Positions 9,980-19,132 of a DNA stretch of 64,000 bases are shown piece after piece; within the stretch, counting starts at the first letter, position 1, and each line of letters begins with the position of its first letter. The notes under the pieces are model-generated. The model did no database searches and was not told the origin of the DNA. It worked only from the letters and a program-made list of their open reading frames with translations. The stretch lies in contig CP065014.1 in the NCBI GenBank assembly GCA_016700335.1, positions 2,269,001 to 2,333,000 on the forward strand. Reading direction: 5' to 3'. A program made the position numbers and the translations under genes. This stretch comes from Chlorobiota bacterium (GTDB lineage: Bacteria; Bacteroidota; Ignavibacteria; OLB7).

Positions 9980-12900
9980 CTACTTTACAACATTCAAATT
10001 TGTTCTTTCAACATTTTCTCCTTGTTGTAATTCAATAATGTACCATCCACTTTGAAGTTCTGAAACATCTAAGTTTTCAGTAACATTATCTCCAGTTGAA
10101 ATAATCTGATTGATTTCTTTATTTAAAACGATTCTTCCAATAGCATCATAAACTTTTAAACTTGCAATTCCATCATCTGCTAAAGAAAACTTAAGTTTAG
10201 TAGATCCATTTGCAGGATTTGGGATTGGTGTACTAAGCGAAATTTTACTTTTAACTCCACGAAGTTTTCCACGAGTACAATAACCATCTCCAATAAATAC
10301 TCCATTTCTAAGTTCATCAACTATTACATTTCCACCAGTCCAAACAACTTTACCTACGAATTTTAAATCACAAGATGTTGTATCTCCAATTAACATTGCA
10401 AATGGAATTGATGTAATAACACCCATTGTAGGTACTGGAGTAATTGTAATTGGAAGTATACCAATTATTCTTCCAGTAATTGTATCTAATGAATATCTAA
10501 CTAAAGCTCTATAAATTGTGTCTGCTGGAGTCAATAAAGCTGCATCAAATGAAATTTCAAATGTCATTGATGTAACACCTGATTTAACTAAGTTTTTAGG
10601 ATCTCCAATGTATCTGATAACAATATTTGTTGGTGTTTTCTTAGTAATTGTATCTCTTACACTTACTATTTCAATACCTGGAATACGTGCAGAAGAAGAA
10701 TCTTCTTTTCCAACTAATTCAGTTTTAATAGTTTGGCTACAAGTTCCATCTACCATTACTGAAACAGTATCTTTTACATTTCCAGTAAGAACAATATATC
10801 TTACTTTTACAAATACTTCACCACCTGGAGCAATTGTAGAATCTAATGATACTGGTCTAATACCAATCACCGAGAAAGGTCCATTTGGCTGATAAGTAAC
10901 ACCAATAACTTTAACTGGTGTTGCTCCAGTATTTACATATCTAATTTCTTTTTCAATTGTATCACCAACAGCACCAGTAAATAAATAAGAAGTGCTATCA
11001 GTTCCAAAAGAAACTGAACCAATATCTATTCTAGCAATATTACTTACAATTGTATCACCATTACACTGACTAATAATAACAACAGAATAATTACCTGTAT
11101 CTGAAGTTGTAAAAGTTGGGATAATTAATTCTGGATTAGTTGCACCAGCAATTGAAGTTCCATTCTTTTTCCATTGATAAGAAGCCACACCTGAAGCAAC
11201 AACAGATAACCTTGCCTCCCTTCCTTCACAAGCTCTAGTAGAAGTTGGTTGAGAAGATATTTGTGCTCTTCCACCTATAGATACTGCTACAGTATCATAA
11301 ATTCTTGTTGGGCAACCATTAAAAATCTCTACAATATAAACCCCAGAATCAAGAGTTGTAATATTAGTTAAATTCAATGATGAAGTATTAGCTCCTGGAA
11401 CTAGAATTCCATCTTTTCTCCAAATATAATTTAAATTAGTGCCTGAAGCTTTTGATTGTAAAGTAACATTTGTTCCACCACATGAAGTTACATCTGCCAT
11501 TTTGTTAGAATCTAATAATGTAGGGGCTACTCCAACAGTAACTACAGATTGAGAAGTTGCATCACCACCACATTCTCCTGAGATTGTAACGGAGTAAGTT
11601 CCAGAAGTTCTAGCACCTAAAGCAGGGATTGTATATACAGCAGTAGTTTCTCCCGAAATAACAACACCATCTCTTTTCCATACAAATTTAATTGCACCAT
11701 TTGTTATTACTTTTAACTCAACTGGTTCGCCAGCACATGAAGTAATATTTGTTAATCCATATGTTATCGATACTATTGATTTAAGTTTAAGTGATGCAGC
11801 TGAACTTGTAACTGATGTTCCACAAGGGCTAGAAACAACAACATCATATTGAGCTGTTAATGAGCTATCAACATCGATTGGAGATAGACTTGCAATATTA
11901 TAATCAGAAGTATTTGCACCTAAAATTATAACACCATTTTTTCTCCATTGGTAAGTAAAATCTGACGGATTTCCATTAACATTTACATTAAATGATATAG
12001 CTTCACCAGCACATCCTGATTTACTTAAAGGTTGAGTTTCAATTGTTACAAGTGCAGGTTTTATTGTTAAACTAGCATCTGCAAACACAACTTTTTCTGA
12101 ACAGCCTCCCGATACTTCTACACGATAAATGGCAGAATCATTGCCACTTACATTTGAAATAGATAAAGTATTTGTTGTTTGACCGATTATGATTACTCCA
12201 TTCTTTTTCCAAACATAGGTCAAGCTTCTGCCAACAGCATCAATTTTGAAAGATACATTTGATCCTGGGCAAACTGATTGGCTTTGTGGTAATGACTTCA
12301 CAAAAACAGAATCTCCAATATCTAATCTTGCTACATTACTATTAACAGAACCACATGGATTGCTTACAATAACTCTATAAATACCACCATCAGAATTTCT
12401 TAATGAACCTATTGAAAATATATTTGAATCAGCACCTGGAATATTAGTACCATTTTTTTGCCATTGATATTTAATATTATTTCCAATTGCAGTCACTCCA
12501 AAAGTAATAGAACTATTAATACAAGAAGCAATATCTAGAGGTTGATTAATAATTGCAGGTGCAACATTTGGAGTAATTCTTGAAGCTGAACTTGTAACAC
12601 TTCCACATTTTCCAGTTACTTTAACTTGATAATTTCCTGAATTAATTAACCTTAAACTATCAATTACTAAATCTTTATTTGTTGATCCAGTAAGTTCTAC
12701 TCCATTTAGAATCCATTGGTATTCAAGAGCTGGTTGAGAATCGCGAGGAACGCCAGTTGCATTTGCTCTTAAAGTTAATTTAGCACCTAAACAACCATCA
12801 CCTATTAAGTCAATTGTTGCTGTTGGTGCTGATAATACTGTAAGTCTGTATTGTTTATTTACAGAACTTCCACAATCTCCAGAAACAACAACTCTATACA

Positions 12901-14452
12901 ATCCTGCATCTCCAGCAACTACACCACTAATTGTAATTGAAGAAGTAGTTGGTGCTCCAACAATATCTACAAAAGTTCCACTACCTGAAGGTGTTTCTTT
13001 TTGCCATTTATAAGTTAAATTAACACCAGTTGCAGAAACAGCCATAGTTGCGTCAGACCCAGAACAAGAGACAACATTAACTAACTCACTATTTGAAATA
13101 GTTGTGTTACCATTAACCGTAATTGATATTGCTCCACTTGTAACACTACCACAATCACCAGTTACTTTTACATAATAGTCTCTAGTTACTGATGCGTTTA
13201 ATATTGCTAGTTGAGTAGTGTTTGCACCGTTAATTCTGTTAACTGAATCAGTTCCTCCTCTAAACCATTGATATGTTAAATTTTCTCCGGCTGCAACAAC
13301 ATTCAGAATAACGTCTCCACCTGAGCACAAAGTTCTTCCTGTAGAAATTGATGTAATAGATGTTGCTATTTTTCCAGATAATCTAGCTGAAGAACTTGTA
13401 TCAGAGCCACATTCTCCACTAACTACAACGAAATATCTTCCTGTGTCAGATATACTACTTAAAGCTTGAGAATAAGTTGAACTTGTTGCTCCTAAAATTA
13501 AATTTGCAGATATAACTGAACCTTTATACCATTTATAAGTAAGTCCTGTACCAGTTGCATTTACGTTCAAACTAAAATTACCACCAGTGCAAAATGTACT
13601 ATTTGCTAATGGTTGAGTTGTAATTTTTGTTTTAGGTTTTACTGTTAGAGTGCAAAGTTGACTATATAAAACATTACCAACATCTGCACATCCAAAACCT
13701 GCTGGATAACACAATTTAAATTGGTAAACATCACCATTGTTAGATAAATTATTATTATTAGCAATATTGTTGATATTTATTGATACAACACCTTCTTGTA
13801 AAGTATTATTTGAAACAACATATTTAGCAGGTCCTACTTGAACACCATTTTTCCAAACTATATATTGTAAACTATTTGGTAAGAATCCTATAGTACCTCT
13901 AACATCTGCAACAATACTATCTGAACCACCTTCGCAAATAGTTAAATTTTTTGGTTGATGGGTTATACCAAATTGTGTTTGAACTGTAATTGTAAATTCT
14001 CTTGAAACTACTATATCTCCAGGACAAGCCGAATTAGTAACAGTTACTAACCAAAATCCAGTATGTTGAGGGTGTTGAGCAGATAAGAATAAAGGAGCTG
14101 GAGGTGAATAAGCAGCTCCAGGTATAAATGGTCCGTTTAATGTTTGTGTTGTAACAAAATCAAATGCTAAAGGCCAAGTGCCAAGTAAATCTCTCCTTTT
14201 GTAATAACTGAAAACTAATGGTCCGGTCATTGGGAGCTTTGTATTTGAGGCATTCACAGATCCAGTTATACTAAACCCACTAGTAACTACTGGTCTTCCC
14301 TCACAAACAACTATTTGCTCAGGACCATTTGAAATGAACGGAATTCCTTCCGTAACTCCACATTGTGAGTATGTTACTTTCGCATAAACTGACATTAAAG
14401 CCAGAATAAAAAATAACCTAAAGGTAAAAAAACTTTTTTTCATAAAGTTCAT
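9980..14452 (-). CDS. T9SS-secreted adhesin with about eleven Ig-like repeats
   Basis: A 1490-residue cell-surface protein. The signal peptide ends near residue 30 (VTYSQ). The body carries about eleven I-set-like Ig repeats, each with a core such as YQWQKNGTNIPGA and an end such as GIYRVIVSNPCGS. Most repeats have two cysteines placed for an intradomain disulfide. After them come a choice-of-anchor-D-like segment (IRYVNTGATPVKVIGVTY), a cohesin-like beta domain and a classical T9SS type A sorting domain (STPIPNPANGSTKLKFSLA, ending in TNLNVVK). It should therefore be exported across the outer membrane by the type IX system and anchored or released there. ATG 14443 (MKKSFF) is an equally good start. 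Ligand unknown. Confidence 0.93.
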   Translation of the reverse strand: MNFMKKSFFTFRLFFILALMSVYAKVTYSQCGVTEGIPFISNGPEQIVVCEGRPVVTSGFSITGSVNASNTKLPMTGPLVFSYYKRRDLLGTWPLAFDFVTTQTLNGPFIPGAAYSPPAPLFLSAQHPQHTGFWLVTVTNSACPGDIVVSREFTITVQTQFGITHQPKNLTICEGGSDSIVADVRGTIGFLPNSLQYIVWKNGVQVGPAKYVVSNNTLQEGVVSININNIANNNNLSNNGDVYQFKLCYPAGFGCADVGNVLYSQLCTLTVKPKTKITTQPLANSTFCTGGNFSLNVNATGTGLTYKWYKGSVISANLILGATSSTYSQALSSISDTGRYFVVVSGECGSDTSSSARLSGKIATSITSISTGRTLCSGGDVILNVVAAGENLTYQWFRGGTDSVNRINGANTTQLAILNASVTRDYYVKVTGDCGSVTSGAISITVNGNTTISNSELVNVVSCSGSDATMAVSATGVNLTYKWQKETPSGSGTFVDIVGAPTTSSITISGVVAGDAGLYRVVVSGDCGSSVNKQYRLTVLSAPTATIDLIGDGCLGAKLTLRANATGVPRDSQPALEYQWILNGVELTGSTNKDLVIDSLRLINSGNYQVKVTGKCGSVTSSASRITPNVAPAIINQPLDIASCINSSITFGVTAIGNNIKYQWQKNGTNIPGADSNIFSIGSLRNSDGGIYRVIVSNPCGSVNSNVARLDIGDSVFVKSLPQSQSVCPGSNVSFKIDAVGRSLTYVWKKNGVIIIGQTTNTLSISNVSGNDSAIYRVEVSGGCSEKVVFADASLTIKPALVTIETQPLSKSGCAGEAISFNVNVNGNPSDFTYQWRKNGVIILGANTSDYNIASLSPIDVDSSLTAQYDVVVSSPCGTSVTSSAASLKLKSIVSITYGLTNITSCAGEPVELKVITNGAIKFVWKRDGVVISGETTAVYTIPALGARTSGTYSVTISGECGGDATSQSVVTVGVAPTLLDSNKMADVTSCGGTNVTLQSKASGTNLNYIWRKDGILVPGANTSSLNLTNITTLDSGVYIVEIFNGCPTRIYDTVAVSIGGRAQISSQPTSTRACEGREARLSVVASGVASYQWKKNGTSIAGATNPELIIPTFTTSDTGNYSVVIISQCNGDTIVSNIARIDIGSVSFGTDSTSYLFTGAVGDTIEKEIRYVNTGATPVKVIGVTYQPNGPFSVIGIRPVSLDSTIAPGGEVFVKVRYIVLTGNVKDTVSVMVDGTCSQTIKTELVGKEDSSSARIPGIEIVSVRDTITKKTPTNIVIRYIGDPKNLVKSGVTSMTFEISFDAALLTPADTIYRALVRYSLDTITGRIIGILPITITPVPTMGVITSIPFAMLIGDTTSCDLKFVGKVVWTGGNVIVDELRNGVFIGDGYCTRGKLRGVKSKISLSTPIPNPANGSTKLKFSLADDGIASLKVYDAIGRIVLNKEINQIISTGDNVTENLDVSELQSGWYIIELQQGENVERTNLNVVK

Positions 14453-14671
14453 TGTTAGAAAAAATTGATTATTGTATTATATAAATTTAATTTATTCAAA
14501 GTTTGGAAATAGCAATATTTAATTTAAATTATGCACATTAATAATGCAACATAGTAAACATATAACTATATTATGAAGTTATAAGATGTAAGAAATTGTA
14601 AAGAATAGGGAGTAATTCTTAAGAGTTTTTAACTTTATTGAAGTATTTGACTTTGTATGATCTCAAAAAAA

Positions 14672-15991
14672 TCATTTGTATGATTTTTCTTTTAAAAAAG
14701 TAGGGGTTTTTAAATTAAAACTTAGTGTTTCTCTTGATACTAATATAGTAAGGAAGATACCTGTAATACCAATAACAATATCTCCTAACCACATTGCCCA
14801 AAATGGAGGCAGTAACAATCTATCTGATAACTTTTCTCCAGCAACAAGAAAAGCCCAATATACAACAAAAAATCCGAGAGCTATTCCAGCACTAACTCCA
14901 AAGTTACCCCTTTTTACAATTATTCCTAATGGAGCACCAACAAAAACAAAAATTAAACAAATAAATGGAATTGAGTATTTTTTATGGATTTCTACCCAAT
15001 ACTGATTGGAAGTTTCTCTTGATCCTATATAACTCCCACTTGATGCTTCAAGTCTACTTCTTAAATTTGATAATGTATTTTTAGCTCCTTGAATGATTTG
15101 TAGTGAAGAATCTTTAGAAGTGAAATCTCCTTTATAGAATAGTTTTAAATTTGTTTTAAACTCTTTTTTAGAAACCATCATATTTGAATCTGCTCTTCCA
15201 GCTGATAGTTTCATTTCAGCAATGTTCATTGTTCTATCACCCCTACCAAATGAACTTGGGTTTGATTTATTGAATTTGTAACCATTAGTTTGAACTATTA
15301 TTGAATGTTTTAAAAACAAAATCCTTCTAAAAAAATTGTGTTCACCACGTTTAATTTGTTGAATTTCTCCAACATTTAATATCATCTTCATTTTAGTCAT
15401 ATCGGGTGTAAAACTTAATGTAGCATTTTGAGCATTAATTATATTAAGCATTCCAGAATTTTCAGCATAGATTGTAACAACTTTTAAGATATTATTCGTT
15501 TTATCTACTTTTCGAGCAAAAATTTTATATCCTTGAAAGTCATTATATCGCCCTTCTTCAATGGCAAAAGTTGGCTTTAATTCTCTAATGTCGCTTTGTA
15601 AAATTGAAGCTCTGTGGTTTGTTTCAGGTAAGATTTTATCGTTGAATATTTGAAGTGATACAAATATTATTATTCCACCAATTATTGATGGCAACATTGT
15701 ATTAAATGCACTTCCACCACAACTTTTAATAATTGTTAACTCATTAAATTCCCCTAATTTTCCATATGCCATCAATGTTGCAACTAATACACCCATTGGA
15801 ACAGCCAATACAACCATCCATGCAATTTGATAACCAATCAACTGAGTTATAACCCAGTAGCTTAAACCTTTACCAACTAATTCATTTAAAAATTTGAAAA
15901 TAAACTGCAACAGAAAAATAAACACTACAGTACAAGTCCCAAAAATAAAGGGTCCAATGTGAAGCTTAAGTATGTGCCAATAAATTTTCAA
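14672..15991 (-). CDS. LptF/LptG-family permease (YjgP/YjgQ)
   Basis: LptF/LptG-type permeases form the inner-membrane part of the LptB2FG ABC transporter that extracts lipopolysaccharide. The 439-residue protein has the family layout: two N-terminal helix pairs (TCTVVFIFLLQFIFKF, GYQIAWMVVLAVPMGVLVAT), a periplasmic beta-jellyroll in the middle (about 120-300) and two C-terminal helix pairs, including FICLIFVFVGAPLGIIVKRG. The longer loop near residues 240-320 is typical of this group. The only possible start is TTG at 15991, because TGA directly precedes it in frame. It follows the TPR gene by 37 bp, so the two may be one transcript. Confidence 0.93.
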   Translation of the reverse strand: MKIYWHILKLHIGPFIFGTCTVVFIFLLQFIFKFLNELVGKGLSYWVITQLIGYQIAWMVVLAVPMGVLVATLMAYGKLGEFNELTIIKSCGGSAFNTMLPSIIGGIIIFVSLQIFNDKILPETNHRASILQSDIRELKPTFAIEEGRYNDFQGYKIFARKVDKTNNILKVVTIYAENSGMLNIINAQNATLSFTPDMTKMKMILNVGEIQQIKRGEHNFFRRILFLKHSIIVQTNGYKFNKSNPSSFGRGDRTMNIAEMKLSAGRADSNMMVSKKEFKTNLKLFYKGDFTSKDSSLQIIQGAKNTLSNLRSRLEASSGSYIGSRETSNQYWVEIHKKYSIPFICLIFVFVGAPLGIIVKRGNFGVSAGIALGFFVVYWAFLVAGEKLSDRLLLPPFWAMWLGDIVIGITGIFLTILVSRETLSFNLKTPTFLKEKSYK

Positions 15992-16028
15992 TCAATTTTA
16001 TTCAAAGTATAATTTAATTCTAGGAATT

Positions 16029-17309
16029 TTAGTCTTTTAACTTTGAGTTCTGAAGTTGAGTATTAATTATCTTATTTTTCATTGAATCAATTCTACTTTT
16101 GTAATGTTCAAATTTGTTTGGGTTGCTTCTAGCTAAAATTTGATAAGCTTTTAAAGCTTCAGTAAATGCACCTTGATTAACAAGAATATCTGCCCAAGTT
16201 TCTGTTACAATTGTAGGTTCATAAATTGAGTTAACAACTTCCATTTCATCATCAACTTCCATTGGGATTCTAGCTGTCTCTAAACGTTTTGCTAATTCTT
16301 CAAGTGGACTTAACTCCCTTTCAATTGGAGTATTCATAATCTCATCATACTCAGCATCAATTTTAATCTGTTCAATATTTAACAAGCTCTCATAGTATTT
16401 TTCTTTAGATTTAAATTCAAGTAATTCTTTATTGTTTATATTCCCAATTGATGAGTCTGAACTACTGTTTTCAAATTCTGATTCTATAATATGAGTTTTA
16501 TTTTCAGAAAAATTTAAATCATTAATTTTCAAAGTTTCATTATTAGTGTAACGTAAAGGTGCATATTCTAACCCTGGAATTAATCTAATATTCGAACTTC
16601 TTAACCTTGTAGTGTCTCCTGAAGTATGAATCGATAATTGAATTTTGTCTGGTTGAATTTTAGTCTTTAATATTTCTGTAGGAATCTCTTTCTTAGTTAC
16701 TTTAATTTTTTTAATATCATTATCAATTCTTTCAAACAATTCTTTTTTTGCTACATAATTTTCATTTAATATTACTTCTTCAGGTTCCGTAACATTATTA
16801 ATTTCTTCATTGCCAATATCAGTAGTACTTTCAGTATGAAATATTTTATCTATATTATTTAAATTAAAATGATTTTCAGATAATTGATTGTCATTATTTT
16901 CATAACTATTTTTCCTTATGATCTCTATTGAAAGCTCTTTAGTTGAATCATTAATTTCATTGATATTATTTTCTAGATGAGATTTATCTGTTTTAGGAAT
17001 AACCCTATTCAAACTTTTTAATTTTGGAAGAGTATTTTTTTCAATTTGTTTATATAATAAAAATAACTCTCGAGAACCAGTTCTTTTATAACCGTCATCA
17101 AGAACATTTAATGCTCTTTCACGGTTATTCATAGATAAATAGATTTGAGATAAAGTTATATATCCATTTAAATTAAATGGGAAATAGATAAGTCCACGGC
17201 GACACAAATCAGCGGCTTCAAAAGATAAACCTTGCTTTGATAGATTCTTTGCTTCAATTACAAATAATGAATTTGGTCTATTACTTCTGGTTGTTAGTGG
17301 TTTATGCAT
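16029..17309 (-). CDS. TPR-repeat protein of unknown function
   Basis: A 426-residue cytoplasmic-type protein without a signal peptide or membrane segment. TPR-like helices are seen at the N-terminus (EAADLCRRGLIYFPFNLNG, then RALNVLDDGYKRTGS) and again at the C-terminus (WADILVNQGAFTEALKAYQ). The central 230 residues are polar and rich in Asn, Glu and Ile, probably disordered. It precedes the Lpt permease gene by 37 bp and faces away from the GT9 glycosyltransferase gene, which hints at an envelope role, but that is inference only. Confidence 0.85.
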   Translation of the reverse strand: MHKPLTTRSNRPNSLFVIEAKNLSKQGLSFEAADLCRRGLIYFPFNLNGYITLSQIYLSMNNRERALNVLDDGYKRTGSRELFLLYKQIEKNTLPKLKSLNRVIPKTDKSHLENNINEINDSTKELSIEIIRKNSYENNDNQLSENHFNLNNIDKIFHTESTTDIGNEEINNVTEPEEVILNENYVAKKELFERIDNDIKKIKVTKKEIPTEILKTKIQPDKIQLSIHTSGDTTRLRSSNIRLIPGLEYAPLRYTNNETLKINDLNFSENKTHIIESEFENSSSDSSIGNINNKELLEFKSKEKYYESLLNIEQIKIDAEYDEIMNTPIERELSPLEELAKRLETARIPMEVDDEMEVVNSIYEPTIVTETWADILVNQGAFTEALKAYQILARSNPNKFEHYKSRIDSMKNKIINTQLQNSKLKD

Positions 17310-17461
17310 TACAAATAAAGTTGAAAAATCAATTCCTGTAAAAAATGGACTCCAAAAATAATAATGATTTAAACATTTTGAATATTTTATTTTTCATTGT
17401 TACTGAACAAATCGTTTTTTTTGATAAATTAGCATATTAAAATTCTTTTAATTGTAATAAT

Positions 17462-18529
17462 ATGGCGATTTTAACTCCAGCCTCTGACTTAAAAAAAATT
17501 CTTGTTTCAAGAACAGATCGACTTGGTGATGTTATTCTAAGTTTACCTATTGCTACTGCACTAAAAAAAGCACTCCCAAATACTGAAGTTGCCTTTTTAG
17601 TAAAGCCATATACTGCACCAATAACAAAAAGAATCACTCAAATTGATGAGACTTTTTCAATTACATCATCTCGTAAAGGATTACATATTTTTAAGATTTA
17701 CAAACCTGATGCAGTAATATTTGCTAAACCAGAACTTCAATTAGCTATTGAAGCAGTTATGGCAAAAATTGATGTGAGAATTGGAACTGGTTATAGATAT
17801 TATTCAGGACTTTTTACAAGGTGGGTTTATGAACATAGGCAGAAAGGGACTAAGCATGAGTCGGAGTATAGTGTAAACTTATTATCTCCATTAATAGACC
17901 AAAATTTTGAAGTAGAAATGCCTTCATTAATTGTCTCTGAAATAGGAAAAATTGAAGCTGAAAATAAACTTAAAGAATTAGGTATTGAAGGAAAATACAT
18001 TGTTGTTCACCCTGGTTCATTTGGTTCTAGTCCAGATTATTTACCAGAGGATTATGCTCAAGTTTGCTTATTCCTTTTAGAAAAACATAAAGACTTATCA
18101 ATTGTCATTTCTGCTGGTCCGAATGAAATTGGAATTGCTAATAGAGTTTTAGTAAATGGATTGAATAATAATTCAAAAATTAAAATTGTAAGCGATTTGT
18201 CTTTAGATGCTTTTAGCGAATTATTACGGGGTGCAAGTTTAATGCTAGGTAGTGCTTCAGGACCAGCTCATTTATCTGCTTTAGTTAATACTCCAACTGT
18301 TTCCCTTTTTCCTGGTTTGCAACCAATGTGGCCCGCTCGATGGAAGCCATTAGGAAAAGAAGTGTCTGTTTTAGTACCTCACGCAGATGAACCTTTATGC
18401 ATTGATTGCAATTGTAACAGAAAGAAAGAACCTGAAAATTGTATTAAAAGAATTCCTTCATTTAGAGTTTTTGAAGCTTGTGATAATTTACTTACAAAAC
18501 ATAAAATTATACAAGATCATATATTTTGA
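17462..18529 (+). CDS. Glycosyltransferase family 9 (ADP-heptose:LPS heptosyltransferase type)
   Basis: GT9 enzymes transfer heptose from ADP-heptose onto the LPS core in the cytoplasm. The 355-residue length fits. The N-terminal Rossmann half contains ILVSRTDRLGDVILSLPIA, the typical GT9 opening. The C-terminal half contains VVHPGSFGSSPDYLPEDYA and the donor-site region GSASGPAHLSALVNTPTVSL followed by LFPGLQPMWPARWKP. A cysteine cluster (CIDCNC) near residue 310 is seen in some LPS heptosyltransferases. ATG 17462 lies at the normal distance from the RTDRLGD motif. GmhB, from the heptose-precursor pathway, is also in this window at 58052. Confidence 0.93.
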   Translation: MAILTPASDLKKILVSRTDRLGDVILSLPIATALKKALPNTEVAFLVKPYTAPITKRITQIDETFSITSSRKGLHIFKIYKPDAVIFAKPELQLAIEAVMAKIDVRIGTGYRYYSGLFTRWVYEHRQKGTKHESEYSVNLLSPLIDQNFEVEMPSLIVSEIGKIEAENKLKELGIEGKYIVVHPGSFGSSPDYLPEDYAQVCLFLLEKHKDLSIVISAGPNEIGIANRVLVNGLNNNSKIKIVSDLSLDAFSELLRGASLMLGSASGPAHLSALVNTPTVSLFPGLQPMWPARWKPLGKEVSVLVPHADEPLCIDCNCNRKKEPENCIKRIPSFRVFEACDNLLTKHKIIQDHIF

Positions 18530-18632
18530 TTCTTCTTTTTTATTAAATTACTTTTATACAATTCTATTTTATAAAATAGATAAAATCATAGTTGCAATTA
18601 CTTTATTTTAATATAAATTATTAAGAATTTTA

Positions 18633-19016
18633 CTGCCTCCAAAAAAAAGAAATATCAACAATATAATTTCTTTAACTGAACCAAATTTAAATACTTTACA
18701 GATTTTAAATTTTCAAAAAGGGATTTCATTATTTAACAAAAATCAATTTTGGCATGCGCATGAATCTTGGGAAGATGTATGGAAAACCCTTGATTGTGAC
18801 GAAGAAATTTTCTTTAGAGGATTAATTCAACTTGCAGCTGGTTTGCAATGTATATTGCTTAATAAACTAGATGGTGCTTTGAGTAATTTAAATAAATCAA
18901 TTGAGAAATTATCATTATTTAGTAATTCATTCTTAGGATTAGATGTTAAAAAAATTATTGAAAATATTGAATTTCAAAAATTAGATTTAAATTTTGTTTT
19001 ACATTTTAAAATATGA
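18633..19016 (+). CDS. DUF309-family protein with non-standard start
   Basis: An uninterrupted frame from the TAA at 18609 to the TGA at 19014-19016 encodes a DUF309 protein of about 127 residues. The family core is obvious: GISLFNKNQFWHAHESWEDVW followed by IFFRGLIQLAAGLQC, then a helical tail ending near SFLGLDVKKI. The function of DUF309 is unknown; the proteins are small, helical and cytoplasmic. There is no ATG, GTG or TTG in frame before the core. I place the start at CTG 18633 (CTG CCT CCA) because it gives a normal N-terminal length; ATT at 18627 or 18666 are alternatives. The reading frame is clean, so it does not look like a pseudogene. Confidence 0.75.
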   Translation: MPPKKRNINNIISLTEPNLNTLQILNFQKGISLFNKNQFWHAHESWEDVWKTLDCDEEIFFRGLIQLAAGLQCILLNKLDGALSNLNKSIEKLSLFSNSFLGLDVKKIIENIEFQKLDLNFVLHFKI

Positions 19017-19018
19017 AT

Positions 19019-19057
19019 AAGCCACAGAAATAAGTATCAACTTTTGTTCTGTGACTT
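19019..19057. terminator. Hairpin between convergent DUF309 and Deg protease genes
   Basis: AAGCCACAGAA and TTCTGTGACTT form an 11-bp stem. The single C/A mismatch on the plus strand is a G-T wobble on the minus strand, so it fits best as the terminator of the minus-strand protease gene. The T-run is weak. Confidence 0.6.
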
Positions 19058-19132
19058 AAATTTAATGGATTTATTTATCTCGTATTTAATTATGATTTTC
19101 ATATTTGCGAATCATAATTGTGAATCAAATTT

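Noticed and set aside
10518..10892. Plus-strand frame of 124 residues inside the adhesin
   Set aside because: It is antisense to the cohesin-like part of a clear gene.
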